A DNA stretch of 64,000 nucleotides from Sphagnum magellanicum (Eukaryota > Streptophyta > Sphagnopsida > Sphagnales > Sphagnaceae), in assembly GCA_021904315.1 (NCBI GenBank), contig CM038918.1, positions 13,903,349 to 13,967,348 on the forward strand, read 5' to 3'. Every line of letters begins with the position of its first letter. Positions within the stretch are counted from its first letter, which is position 1. This document shows, in pieces, positions 49,395 through 63,957 of the stretch. The position numbers and the translations under genes are program-made. Under the pieces are notes generated by a model. It saw nothing but the letters and a program-made list of their open reading frames with translations, made no database searches and had not been told where the DNA came from.

Positions 49395-52300
49395 GTTCCT
49401 CCTTTTATTTCATGTGATAATCCTTTCAAAATGCATATGTACACATATTTCTTTGTAACAATTTGACCTTTTGAGTACCAAAAAAAACAATGTCTACATT
49501 GTGAAACAAATCATTTGTATGAAGCATAAAGTTTTGGAACCAATGAAAGGTAACTACAAGACTTTTTCTAACACCACCAAATGACAATTTGTACATGTTT
49601 AATGTCAATCATTTGGATTCAATTTATGAATTTTGAAATCACATCAATAACAATATTCCAACCTATTTTTTAAAAAGTCAATGTTCCAATAGATGCCTTA
49701 TTTGCACTATGAATGGACATTGGATAGGGTCCCTAAAGTTTGAAGGTAGTGAACAAGAACATAGAGGTTGAAAGAAAAGTGAAAACAATTTGATACAAAA
49801 TATTCCTTCTCTTATATATTCACAACACAATTCAAACTAACATTGTATTCACAAGATTATTGTTTTGTTGTTCCTTAAACATCTATTCAAATAATCCAAA
49901 AGTTTAAATAATTACAACAATCTCATCATTCGTGTGCAAATTGGGTAGTTTATATATTGTTGTGTAATGATTTACCTATATTTAACCCTCTAGGAGTAGA
50001 AGTTTAGATAAAACATACCCAAACCGATATGTGACCTATTTTGGATTCTCAATTTATTCTTCACTAATATATACCATTTTTTTTTAAAACTTGGATGCTA
50101 TCCAGTTAATCGTAGGGTATAATGATATTAAATGCCCAAATCCCATGTTGAGTATAGAAAACATCCAAGGATTAATCCAAATAAATACATTTTTGCTCAA
50201 ACTTTATTTAAATAGATGTGATCCATGTGTTTTATTTACCCATAGGATAAAATATGTGGATGTAGGTAATAGGTACTTGTCCAACCCATATGATTCAACA
50301 TTTTTTTCATTATTTGCATATTAGATTTAATTGAAATGATTTTTTTAGGGGTAATGATATACAATTATCTAGTGAGTAAATTTTATCTATGAAGGAAGTT
50401 AGTAGTTTGTTTTGTTTTGTAGTTATGAGATCCACTAAACTGAGATGCTTCAAATTGTGTTCTTGGTGTCTTTGGAAAGCTCTCAAGAAGGAGGGGTGCA
50501 TGGGCTTAGTTCCATGACATTTGGACTTATGGTGCAAAAGTTTTTGAATATTGAATGATTTATTCACTGAAAATTAAATTAAATCATAGCTGAAATTTTC
50601 AAAGGAATTGGAATGTGCCTTTGGTGTTGTTGAAAACATCTTGATGAGCAAGATTTAATGGAATTTATTTGGTAAGATTTGTGTTCATAATGTGGGGGAT
50701 ATTGATTTTTAAGTGATTTCTACTACTGAAAATTCAAATAAATTCCAAAAAACCAAGTTTTGGAAGGAAAAATCAGTTGAGAACGTGGTAACACTTGAAG
50801 GCTTGCCATTCAATAGCCATGGGTACATGAAAAATCATATATTGGCACAATGCAATATACACATCCAATTTTATCTCATCCATGCCACCTTCACCCCAAA
50901 TTTTTTTTCATAAGTTGATGTGCAATGAAAGACATTAACAATCTCCATGGTTGGAGTGCTTACAAGTGTTGCCAATGCAAAGTGTTATTAATACAATTCA
51001 TTTCTTTTGGGTTTATTTTGGTTATAAATGTTTAAACCTAGATTTTTATCTAAAATAGTTATGGTTCAATTTAAATTAAGAATGATCTAGGGTTAATAAA
51101 CCTTATCATGGGAGATTGGGAGACCTTGAATTTTATTTAATTAAGGTAATTGAACCATTGTTAAAAAATTTAGGTAATTTTGAATTCATAAATAAGTTGA
51201 TCCTCAAATGAAATGTAGTGCTTCAAGAAGTAAGTACATTTACCCAAAAGTTTAATTGAACCTTTGCACATAAATTGTCTTTTTATGAAATGTCAATTGA
51301 CATAATTATCAATGTTTTTATTTTAACTTTTTCCATGTTTAAGGCTCACTGCTTTAGGTTGTTGGGCTAGTTTTTTTATATTTTATATTATCCTTTTCTC
51401 TTTCAAATTAGCATCTTTGATTTGTTAAAGATTTTTTTAAAAAACACAATCTTAATTTTAGGACTTTTTTTTAAGATTATGGAGTCTCAAAAAGGTCATG
51501 TAGCTTCTAAGGAAACCTATTTGATTAGAAACCCATTTTATTATATAAATATTTTCAATGAAAATTTAAGTTTTAAATTTGGGCACAACTATTGAAAGTA
51601 TGTTCTAAGTTCATGGAACTATTTGGATTATTCAAGTATTTCAATCTTCAAATGTTCATAAGTAGTTTTCAAGAAAAACTCCAATTAATTCAAGCATGTA
51701 CACACAACATGTTACATTTGAAACCTTTTAAATGACACAAACAACATTGAATGTGGACAAGGTCTCAACCCTCAAGTCTTATTTTATGAAAATTTTGATA
51801 AACTTGCTAGAAATCCCAAGTCACTAATTGAGAATCCATGTTGGGAGTTTTGGGAATGGTTCCATTTGACTTTCACAATTTTTTCTTTTTGGTTTTTATG
51901 AAGGTTCACTTTCCTTGGCCCAAATTATGTCTTGTACTTGTTTTTGACCAAGTCATTTTCCTTTCACAAGTTTTGAGCCCAATTTTGGGTTATGACAACT
52001 TTTGCTAATGTTTGAAGGTCTAACATATATTTTCATAAATGTCAAGCTTGAAAACATAAATTCCTATCATTTTGTTCATAATTACTAATTCATCACATGA
52101 CATCAAAATGCACCAATAAACATAGTTAGTGATGTGCCAATTCCAAATGATGACATGAATTTTAAAATCATGATAGGGTTGAATGTCCTAACCCTATCCA
52201 ATTGAACTGACCAAATTAAAAACTTGGTGAACAATTTTACCACATTTGAACTAATGTTATGCAATTCCTCCTTTTTAAAAGAACCTCAAGCCTTGATTTT

Positions 52301-54315
52301 AACATTTTATATATTTTTGGAGATTTTCGAATCTGGGTTTGCACTTGGTTTTTCCAAATCTTAAACCTTTCAATTTCAATTTGACACATTTTTTCAGATT
52401 TATGAACATATGGGCCCACATAAAAACCTTCCAATTCCATGTACACATTACAAACTTCCCAATGCTAGAGAGTGTATAGGCGGGGTAAGACACCACCATG
52501 AAATGTTTCACAAGTTCAAGCCCTTATGAAAGGGAAAGGGGCAAGAACCTATGAAACATAAAAAGGTCTTTTACAAACGTTTCACAAGTTCAAGCCCTTA
52601 TGAAAGGGAAAGGGGTGAGAACCTATGAAACATAAAAAGGTCCTTTACCTTGCATAAATCATTTTGAAAAAGACTATGGATGCTTTCACCCACTCCACCA
52701 ATATGGAAAATGGGTTACACTCGGCAACCCCATGCTCGTGTAGGTTCATTGGATTAAGCAAACTCCAAATGGAAAGGGGTTTTTTACAAAATGTTTTATA
52801 TACAAAAATTTAAAACAAATTAAAACCAAGAACTTTATAGGCATGGAGTTCAACAATTTAAAACTAATTAAAATTAATATTTGTGTAGAATTGCCAATTC
52901 TCTTGTCAACTTTTCCAAAAAAAATCAACTTACATATCTAATTAATGAACCTGACCATGCGTTCAAGAATGATTTTTCATAGTTCCAATTTTAGTTCCAA
53001 ATCTACCAAAAGGCTAGTGCCATGGTCTAATTCTTGTGTCAATTCCAACAAAAGGTGATAGTTCAATTTTGATGGCCGACTAAACCCCTAAATTCAACAT
53101 TGCAAATTGAATCCCCTCACAACATTGGTTTGAACATGGACATCAACTATAATTGATAACCTTGCAAAACACCCATTTCACATGAATATAATAATAACAA
53201 TATGATTGACAAGAAATCACTTATGCATCAACATATTTATGAACAATATATGTATAATGGTAATTCAATTGCATGGATGCAATAATATTTAGATGATGAA
53301 AACATTTTTGTGCTTATTATTTGGATTGACAAATTTTATATGAAATTTTTAGCAACTCCCCTTTGCTTAGGTGCAAAGGAGAATATGTCCATCTATATTT
53401 TCATCCTTATAGTCCAACTTGTTTTCCCATTTACTTCCTTGATTATGATGCATGTGTTTTAAACCTCAAATGTTTTAATCTTAAGCAACCAAAGACATTG
53501 AAGATGAAAAACATATAGGTGGCATATAGAGCTGCCATTTACATGTACATGCTCATCAAAAGTTGGGGGTTTTGTTCATCATGATCACCTAAAGTTTAAA
53601 ATTACATTGATACACAATGTGAAAACATAATAACCTCTTCAATTTTTATGATGTAGAGTTTCATTTGTGCATGTTTTCATTTCTTACTATTTGGATTTCC
53701 ATGAAAGGTATGTGAGAATCATGTGGGAGGATTAATGTCTTATTTTTATCATGGGATATGTTTTTAGATTGCAACTAAATGCACCTTGGTGAGTTTGCCC
53801 ATATACACATCAAGTTCATTCCAAATAAAATACATAGGAGAAAATCCATTTGCATATAATTCTCATTCATTGTGGCATTATGAAGAAGCAACTAGTGTTG
53901 GCTAGGTATTAGCCAATTATAAGGTTTTCCAAAACTTAAATTATTACTATTATTTTATACTTCATTTTTTTTGGTATTTGTGTTTAAAATTTGGTAACCC
54001 ACATGGATGATCATCAAGAAATCCATATAGGTTATTATTAGATTTTTGAAAATTCAATACCATGTAGGTATCCAAAAAAACAATAACCTACTTGATAATC
54101 GATTAAAACTCAATAACCAACCAACACCAAAGGCAACCTTCTTTTAGACAATTTGATGATCTCATCATACATTATGCCATTTTTTATTACCTTTATAAGA
54201 GTTGAAAATCTATACATAAAGAACAATTTGTATGGGAAATAAACATATTCAAAATTGGAGAGTAAAAATGACTTATGTAAAATGAGAAAAAGGTTTTGTA
54301 AATAGCACAAGAAGA
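49395..54315. other. Intergenic region between divergent PFK and CASPL genes
   Basis: These 4.9 kb separate the two start codons and must contain both promoters. No TATA box stands out against the AT-rich background. It holds a degenerate repeat at 50440-50740 related to 29430-29745, and the 74-bp duplication at 52505-52648. No coding sequence was recognised. Confidence 0.5.
52505..52648. repeat. 74-bp tandem duplication
   Basis: GTTTCACAAGTTCAAGCCC opens copies at 52505 and 52579. The copies differ at only a few positions (GGGGCAAG versus GGGGTGAG; GGTCTT versus GGTCCT). Confidence 0.9.
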
Positions 54316-56997
54316 ATGACTTCATGCAATCAACATGCATGCCATTCAATCTCAACATGTCGTCCACTTTTCCCAATATGTGTGCCTCCAAGTCATAAAC
54401 ATCACAATGACAAAATGCTTGGTTTTTCATGTTCACCTGGCACAATAGGATGTCTTGCGCTTCGATTATGCCAACTTTTTTTTGCCTTCCTTGCCTTCAT
54501 CATAATGTTGAAAGTTCCGAACTATCAATCAGTGACAACTTTTTGGTATGATTTCTTAATTCTTCATATGTATTGTAATCAAGAGAAAATTCATACGTCA
54601 ATGATATCCATTGCATTTGAACAATTGTGTTTTTTTTACCAAAATGAATTGTGTTTTCCATAAAGTAGTTGTTGGAATTTGTCAAAACCTAAATGAAACA
54701 ACTGTTTATTGTTTTTATGCATGTATAAATGATCAACATATGGATTTTTTTTAACCTCATTTGTTTTCATGTCAATTACAAGGAATTGTTGTACAATAAA
54801 ACACACAAAATATGTAGTTTAAAGTAAAGATATGACATCAAACTACCTTAACAAAAAATTATTCAAGGTTGATTTTTAATTTACAAAATGTCATGTGGAA
54901 AGAACAATTCAAGTTAAATCTAAAGGTCACAACCAATATGTACATGAGTTTTGCTATTTAAAACACTTGAACATGGGGTTAATTTATTGGTAAAAATGAA
55001 ATAGTTGTTTGATTTAAATAGTGCAATGATTATAATCTAGGTTGGTGAAATAAACACCAAGGTTGTTGATTATATTTAAAGGTGTGATATGATTAATTTT
55101 TTTTTAAAAATTCAATTTCTAATTGAATTATATTCTTCGTGGAACAATAATAATCTTGGTATGCAGTTATTTGGTGATAGCCATGGTATTTCAATGTCTT
55201 TGGAGTTTGTTAGTTGCATTGGTGGACGTTTATGCGATGATTGCACGTTGTTCTATTCAATGTTTATATTTCACCAAGGTGTTGGCCCTTGGTGATTGGG
55301 TAATCATTTTTTTCGCTTTTTCAATTAGTGGAAATATTCTTGCACACCTCCATGAATTATATGTTTTCTTAGCCAATTCAATATATAAAGGTGAACCACA
55401 ACCAAACTTGGGAATAAGGTGAAGAAATAGATTAAATGTAAATCCAAGATTTGATTTTTAGGGTTTCAAAAATTACATGTTTTTTGAAATGGGAGTGAAG
55501 GCATGTGGGAGTCCAAGGGAAGCACTCCCAATTAACTCCATGTTCATGAAAGCCCAATTATGGAATTACAACTCCTTAGAGTCCTAAAGCTTCAAAATGA
55601 TGTTTGCAAGTTCCAATCTTGTTTAGATGGAATGATTTTTATTTTTTTGGAAATATCTCAAAAAGGGCTATAATAAGATGGTCTTGAATGCCCAAAACAT
55701 AATCATTTTTTGACTTGTTAAAAGGTTTTAACAAAAACTTGTCTTCTAATAAATGTCAAGAAATGTCCCATTCATTATTAAAGAAATTTGGAAAGAAAAA
55801 TATGAAGTGCTTAAAATGGGAGACTAACAAAAAAGTTTAAAATATCTTAATGAAACTAAATTGTTTCATTTGAATAAGTTTCTTGAGAATCATATCCATT
55901 TAAAGTTTCAAGAAAACATGTCTATCAAAATCAATAATGTTGCAAAACAAATCGAGAATTTGCCATTTCAATGTAAGGTCCTTGGGGAGCTACAAAAATA
56001 TTATAAGGAGGATGGTGTATCTCCCAACTTAAGTAATGATGAATCCTTGTAAATTTGAGTTGATTTTGAAGTTTTGTTTTAGTGCCATTTCTTATGTTTT
56101 GTGTGATTAAGTTTGAAAGTTATATGTGAAGTGCATCCATTCAACCTAGATGTTTTGAAACTCTTGTATCCTTGTCCCAATCATCGAGAACTTGGAGGCA
56201 TGCCCCTAGTTTTGAACACCATTGCTACATAATTGAAACAATAATCTGTTCCCATGAATATGAACATGAACATGCATGAGAGAAGGTGAAACAAGAACAT
56301 GAACAAATAATTAAACATTGTTAACATCATATGTTAACAATTTAGCATGAAGAATTAACTTTGTTCACGATTAATTTCAAAACTTGTGTTTGTGGATGAC
56401 AAAACACCTAATGACTTCATGGTAATGTAAGCATGTTCTTGTTACACTTTTGTGCACCTTCGTGAAAAAAAAAGTATCTCCAAAAGTTGAATAAGTGTCA
56501 ACATAGTGTGGAGATCTATTAATGGATGTTTTATAGTTATATATATTTCAAAATATGTTTAACCTTGAAAACAATTGTGATATCCTTAATAAATAATTCT
56601 TTAATTATAATTTTAAAATGGTTCAAATCATGTTGTTGTAACATGTATTGCTAAATTATATATGTATAACATTCAAAGTATTATATGGTGTGAATGCTTG
56701 AAAGTTTTTCCCTTTATAGACATGGAACTTCAATTTGGTGGTTGTGATCAGGTCACTTCATTTATGACACTTTCAGCGGCTTGTGCATCTGCAGGCATCA
56801 CAACTCTTTTAGATAATAATTTAAATCAATGTGCAACCAAACATTGTGGCAAATATGAGAGTGCTATTGCCATGGCATTGTTATGTTGGATGGTTGTTTC
56901 ATTATCTTTCTATCATTCATTTTGGTTCATGACAATGAGGTTTATTCATCTTACCAAATCTATAAGTTTTAAGTTGTGGATAAAATGGTCAAAATGA
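54316..56997 (+). CDS. CASPL5: CASP-like membrane protein, CASPL5 type (3 exons)
   Basis: A four-helix MARVEL-like plasma-membrane protein of the family that includes the Casparian-strip scaffold proteins; the role of CASPL5 members is poorly known. Exons: 54316-54545, 55167-55299 and 56752-56997, GT-AG, in phase, 202 residues from ATG 54316. An inner ATG at 54415 gives 169 residues and an N-terminus closer to the family, so the start is uncertain. Helix 1 (residues 45-65) follows SPGTIGCLALRLCQ. Helix 2 (78-103) includes YLVIAMVFQCLW and DVYAMIA. Helix 3 follows LGDW and contains SAACASAGITTLL (128-140). The outer loop has two cysteines in NQCATKHC. Helix 4 (about 158-183) starts SAIAMALLCW. 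Introns are 621 and 1452 bp. The tail after helix 4 is about 20 residues longer and more basic than I expect for the family. Confidence 0.88.
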
Positions 56998-59900
56998 TAT
57001 AGGTCTTTTTCTTTTGATTTTAATTTTTACAATCAATGTTTCCAAGTACACATATATAAACCTATAGTCTTATTGTGTGTGTGTGCCTATATACATATAG
57101 GGTTTTAATTGTGTATGTGCCTAATGATGTAACACACTAACAATGGTCAGTAATGTGTCTTTTAACCCTTTACAAATATTTGATTTGTCATTCAATGCAT
57201 GTAATGTTCTTATGTCATATTAGGACCCATGTACATGCATACACTTATTAGGATTTCTTTAAAAAAATATTAGAAAAAAACCCCATATATGGTAGTCCAC
57301 TTTCATCTACCCCAAGCACTCATCACAAAATATCTTGTGGAGACAATTTAATTACTATTTAAACTTACCATAACCAAACATGTTGGTGAAAATAAATTTT
57401 TAATAGTTAAGATAATACAAAATTAATTTAACAAAACTATCATGTTTATAGAATTTTAGTTTGATTGAATTTACTTTTTAAAGTTTACTTAAGGATCTAA
57501 ATTGAACAATCCCTTTATGATATTTCCTTTTAGAAAATTTTGACAATATGACAATATATTAAGTGAACTCATTTATTTCATTACGCAATCTCATACTTTA
57601 GCAATTTGGGATGAAAGAGATGACATGCACCATTTAAACTTTGTAAGATGAATCAAGATGTGATTTATCCTTTGCAAGGTTATATACATTTTAAAACATT
57701 GCAAATATTGGCATGCAATGGTGAATAGTGGTTTGTGAGTGTTGTTTGTGCCATATGACAAGAATGTCAAATGGTCATGGAATATAATTTAAGTGAATTT
57801 AAAGCCATGAACATTAATGAAAATTCAAATTTGAAAGTGAATATGGAAAAGTGACATGATATATGATATTATTCATTGAATGTAATTTTTTCATGCTAAC
57901 TAAACTTCATGTGATTTCAATAGTTTTATTTCTTGTACCAAATAAATTGTGTCATTTAAAAATCACATCACATCATATATATATATGGTTTAAGAATCGA
58001 AAGACTTTGTTGTCCACTTGAATCCAAATACCCGTGTTAAACCAATTGTGAATACATCTTCAAAACAATTCACAAATTTGAAGTTGTTTATTTTTGACAA
58101 CATGAATGGTTATGTCATGGCCACATTATGTGAATGTAAGGTAAATATTACACATAACATGTTAGTTTTTATGTAAGACCTTCTAAAATGCACACTGAAT
58201 TTTCTTTGCGTCACAACATGACAAGGACACCCATGTATATTTGTGTTTGAAGATGTGTAGCCCTTTGCATGCATCTAGTCCAAATCTTCTTCTTCTTTCA
58301 TCATAATAATATTCCATCCCAACACCTAACAACAATTTTTGAATCATAAAACCTTTAAAATGTTCATCTACTGTGGGTATGCTATCTCGAATATATGTTC
58401 AAACAATGTGTGACCATCTGAGCTCATCAAGGTGTCATCTTTCATTGTAAAAAATATTGTACAAATATTTATAAACTTTCATAACACATCATTTTAAAAA
58501 TGTCATCCATATACAACCACACAACAAAATAAACTTTCTAAACCTTGTAATTGCAATCAAACTTCAATTAGATTTTTCATTTCATTTTATTCCAAATCAT
58601 TGCAAGTGAGATTGACCATTTTTGGAACATTTTTTAGGGCACAATGTGCATGCCATGTTGTCTATGTCCAAATGCCAATACCACATTTACCAACATCAAG
58701 TTGTTTTGAAGGGTATGATTATTGTGGTTTTTTTAACACCTTTCACAAAACTTTGGCACTAAAATCCAACATTGTATGACAATTGTTGAGGGAAGGTAAT
58801 AAAAAATGATTTTTTTTTCAAATACATGTACTTTATTCTTAGTAATGCTATAGATAGACCCCAAACATTGCATTTTCCTTTTTTTTCTCTTTCCAATTTT
58901 GGCAACATGTACCCCTTTACATCACTCTATACATTTCATTTACAAGAAAGTGTGGACATAAATGTTAATATTTAATGATAAAATACAATTTCTTGACATT
59001 CCCTTGTAAAGAGGGAAATAAAAGGTGCTTAAGCTACTAAAGGAAGTTTTTTTTTGAATATTTGATGGAACAAGTGAGATAAATGGGATTTTTTTTTAAT
59101 ATGTTACGAAAGTAATAGAATATTTAAAATATAAATTAAATCAATAAATATTTAAAATATATTCTCATCGTCCAATTTTAAACACCTTAGTGGTTTTCAA
59201 TAAGGTGCACCTTATATGTTTTTGCATGTCATTTGAAAAAAATGGAAGTAACTTCCACTATTTAAAACTAGTTGAAATTAATGTTATTTATATGGGATGT
59301 TTGAAAATTCGTAATTTTGCATTCAAAGTTCATACCCACACAAGTAACGAGAAATTCTTCAACTACTTGTGGTGGATGTACGTAATATTGAAAAATCCAA
59401 CTCAAATATCATGGGAAGTATATTTATGGAAAAAAATTGAGTAGGGAAACTTTTGATTTGAAACCAATAATTGAAATAAAATTAAAATAAGTTGAAAGAA
59501 CTTAGTCAACAAGAAATAAGATGCCACATGATAAGTACATGTTGTACCTAACATCAAATTGAAGGTGAAAAACAAATTAAGTTTTAGTAAAGTTTTAAAA
59601 TTTTCCTTTGACACTGATCATTTAATTTTGATCTTACTCAAAATAAAGATGCCAATTAAGTAATGGAAGCTACCACAATCCCTTGATAAAAAATTAATTC
59701 ACCATTCTTCTTTCAAAAAACAGTTCATGCACCTTCTACTTTGATGGCTTCTTCAATTTCATTGCAATTTATTATCCAAATGATAAAGATTGAAGAAGGA
59801 AGGTTTTAATTGACATTTTGTTTGAAGCAGAACCTCACATGTATAGGAGTGACATGTGATGTGTATATGCAATGAGGACAAGTGCATGCTTACTTCTACA

Positions 59901-62900
59901 AACTCACACAAGGAAATTCCCTTAATTTGTGGTTATATTTCACAATCCATTTAAAATGACTCTTGGTAGTCCTTTTTGCACACATATATTTGACTAAATT
60001 TCCTAATCATTCACTTTATGCCATCAAGAACATAAGTAGGTGTAACATTCATCCACTGGGTTTGATTTTTTTGCAACACATGGTAAAAACTTCAATGTCA
60101 ATTATAAAAACAAATTGTCAAACTTATTGGCAAGGTTGCATTGAAATACATTTGACACGTAATATTGAAACAAAATGGAACAAAAAAATTCACATGATAT
60201 TTCTAATTTCATTATTTATATCCATTATATAAGTGTTTTCATTTGGGGTGTGATGAAGAACAATGCCACAAGGATAGATGGAGACAACAATGTGTGACAC
60301 AAAAAATCAATCACAACAAATTGATCTTACCATTCTTAATTTATGAATGAATCACACAACATATATATATGATTTGTCATGTTTAGGCCCCCATTTCCAC
60401 CATTTTTAATTGTCCTTTTGTAAGGCTACCAAATTAAATACTTACTAGGTGTACATCCTAAAACAAATCAAATAAGGATTGGTATTCCAACATTTTACGG
60501 TATTTTTCCTTATGAAAGTATTATGTAAAAATTGTGATTTTATGCAACATAATAAATGGAAACCAAATAACACATATGTGCATGTACCATTATCAAGGTC
60601 CTTTTGACAACTTAAGATAATAAATTACAACAATTCTTGATAAACCTTTGAGCCTACAAATTTTCAATATTTATTTTAGTGATTGGATCAATGCCACCTA
60701 GGTCTCTATCAATAAAATTTGATTCAATTCTTAAATTTGTAACTAGTAAAAGTATCAAACCTAGCAAAATGTTAATAATCATGTAGTATATGACCCCCCT
60801 TAACACCCCTTGTTGTCACATTTGTTTTTTCATTTTTTTGTTCATGTTTACAACTTGGCCTTACAGAAGAATCTACTTTAAAAATATTGTCAATACATAT
60901 AATTTATGGTTTTAAACATTCAAAAGAATTACTATTATTGTTTAAGGCCTATAGGTAATTAGAAATTAATTCAAAAATATGAAAACAACAATAAAGACTT
61001 TGTTAAAATAAATGAAATTGAAACATTAGAAATATAAATAATCAATTTTATTTTATTTTTGTTATCAAGTTAAAAAGTATATATGGACAAGAATAAGATC
61101 TAAAAATTTGATATAATATGTGAGTAATAAAATTTTGAATTAAAAAAAAAACCATTGGAATATGGTTTAATTAGTATTCCATAATTGATTAATAGTTCCA
61201 AATACGAAATATTGTTAACAAGATAAATTTGAATATCTTGTTGCTAACAAATTCTGAAGGGATTTTATATTTATATACCTTGTTTCATCCTTATTTTTCC
61301 ACCAATCATGTTCTAAATTGAACATTGACATTTGAACCAATTGAACCAATAAGTACATCTTATCGAAAGACTTTTATTGTGTTATACAAATGCCTTCAAG
61401 TTTAATAGAGTTGAGAAGGAGTACAAGAAAAAGAGATTAAATCTTAACATTAAATTTTGAGAAGATACAAGAGGTTGATCACTTTAATTATTCTCAAAAA
61501 GTTTTGATAATGGAACTATTATAAGAAACAACATCATTTTTTTTGCAAGTTAATAATTCATGTTCATATAATGATCGTTGATACAATAGTTTGGTAAAAT
61601 TGATTTAGCCCATTTTTAAAAACCATGTGTGAGATAGAATTTTCATGGAATTTCCAATCCATATACATAATCTATTGATCACATCAAACCATGAAGACTT
61701 AACAAAAAATTAACAAAGTTTACTTCATCGAGGTGTTTTCAAAGGAACTAATGTTGTTGAAAATTGAGACAATGTAATGTTTCTTACAAACTAATGCAAA
61801 TTCATTTATTAAAGTATATACTTATAAAATAATCTATAACTTGGCACTTGGAAATAAAACTTGAGACATTGGAACATGATAAGAAACACTACCATGGTTA
61901 AGGGGAAGAACTTGAAAAATGACTAACCTTTAGTCTTTAATCCAAATTGCAATTGAATGCAATGTAAGGATAAATTATAAAATCCACTAATGAAAAAATT
62001 AAGAGGAAAATCATTTTTTGTACATGAATGAATAAGAAGGTACAGAGGAGCACAACCAAAAGGAAGAGGAAGGGATTGAACTTTGGGCAAGAAAAATGAA
62101 AGAGGCTAACATAAGAAGCTAACAATGCATCACGAAGTAATATGAATTACCAAATATTGACATGTTGACATGGTAGATTTGGTATTAATAATCATGTTTC
62201 ATAAATGTGTATAAAAACATGTTACAATCTTTTAAAAGCATTTTTGCAAAACTTGTATTCATTTAATAAATTTCAAATTTCTTCAAATGTTGTGCATTTT
62301 ATTCTATGATCCAAGGAATTGAACATCATTGTGAAAAACCATATATCACAAATTTTTATATATTGTAAATCATAACCTAATTTACCATTTAAAAATAACT
62401 TGTGGTTGTACTTATAATGGCTCCTTATATCATAAATACATCCAATATATTCATATGTATTTTCTCTTTATTGACATGGTGATAATGATTGGTTTCTCAA
62501 AAGACCAAATGATTTTCATCATAAATGGTATTGAAATCAATCGTAAATTTGTGTTTGTTAAGTTATTTTAAAAAATCAATGTACCATATCAACCATTATC
62601 ATTATTATTATTTATAAAATTGACGGTGACATGCTAAAACTCCATTTTTAAAAACCTTAATAATATTAATGAAAAGCCATCATAAACTAAGTTGTGGCCA
62701 TTTTTTTTCCAAGAATGTTAAAAATGAATGTTTTTAGGGTTGTTAATCGTTGATTTATTCTTTTTGTAATTCTTTGTCATGTTTTAATGGGCAACCAACA
62801 ATTTAGTAGGATTATATATATATATTCTTTAAAAGCCAACTTGGCTAATTCATCTTATGGATGATTGCCATTCATAGTATACCAAAAATTGACAAAAAAC

Positions 62901-63600
62901 ATTGGTTGTAACATTTACTATACAATAGGTGATTTTTGACAAACTCATAGGTGATTATCTTGAATGGCCTAACCTTACATGTTAATATAGAATACCTTAT
63001 TCTTACATGTTTAATAGTTATGAAGATGAAACTAAACATGTCATTAAACAATATTGTAATTTTCACTATCTAAGTATAAACAAGAATTTGTAAAGACAAC
63101 CCTTCATTAATGTAGTTCATAAAATCACACTCATTGAACTACTACATAGTATTATGATGAACACTTGATATAATCTAAAACATGTATTCTTGAATTATAT
63201 TATGCAAATTGATTTTTTAGAATAAAAATTTAATTAATAAATTATATATATATACACACACATTAAACTTCCTTTTCACATTTCTTGAGGGGCAAAAGTT
63301 CAACTTTCAAAAAAAACTTTCAAAAGAGCTATCATAATATCTTGCCCACTTTCACATTAATTATGTTATTGTACAAATTAAATTGACATTTTCAAAAAAG
63401 ATTAAAAGTAAAATATTATGTGAAGAAAAAAAAAATCTTTTGGAGTATTTTAAAATATTTTATTCTCAACATGGAATCTTCAAATTTAATTCCAATAATG
63501 TGATATTATAGCTGGTACAATCAAGTTTTTATATAATCTATTACATCAAGTACCCAACTTGAAAATTTCACACTAAAATGTTTTCATATTTACCTTTTCA
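56998..63600. other. AT-rich intergenic DNA, no gene recognised
   Basis: Frames of up to 89 codons show no family motif, and no chain of splice-flanked coding blocks like those of PFK or CASPL was found. Short (AT)n runs occur near 57978, 60361 and 63243. The first several hundred bases may include the CASPL 3' UTR. Confidence 0.45.
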
Positions 63601-63957
63601 CTAGTGTGAACCCTGTGCATAATGCACAAGTGTGTTATTTCAACAATGTTTGGTTGATGTTTTTGGTTTTTTAAAAAAACTTTTCTTTTCAAACAATTGT
63701 CCGTGGCCCGGGCGCTGGGCCCGGGTGCCATTCTCGAGAGACGAGCTCATTGCCTCCGGGGCCTTGTCTGGTCCGGTCTAAGGTAGGGTGGTAGGTACCT
63801 AGGATGATCCCGTGGCTTCAGCATGCTCTGTGACCTAGGCTAGTAAGTACATACTACCTACCCTACAAATAACGGCGCGATGAAATCACTGTTTGTTCGG
63901 AGTCACTGTCACAAACAGACTGATTGACAGACAGACTTGCTGAATTAATATATTAGA
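63601..63957 (-). mobile_element. Helitron 2 (non-autonomous, 357 bp)
   Basis: On the - strand it begins TCTAATATATTAATTC, continues with text such as GTTCGGA-free GACAGTGACTCCGAAC, and ends CTAG with the same GTGCA-TTA-TGCAC hairpin about 10 bases before the end. The flanking A and T fit Helitron target choice. Its last 80 bases match Helitron 1 (28210-28290, + coordinates) with few differences. The middle is GC-rich and includes a GCCCGGGCGC-type near-palindrome at about 63706-63728. No coding capacity is present. Confidence 0.85.

Noticed and set aside
56752-56997. CASPL as a processed pseudogene fragment
   Set aside because: Three exons with GT-AG introns and preserved phase rebuild all four helices; a retrocopy would lack introns.
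28210-63690. Near-identical 80-bp direct repeats 35 kb apart as LTRs of one retrotransposon
   Set aside because: They do not begin TG and end CA. They end in CTAG with a hairpin, each is followed by its own Helitron 5' end, and no primer-binding site or pol lies between them.
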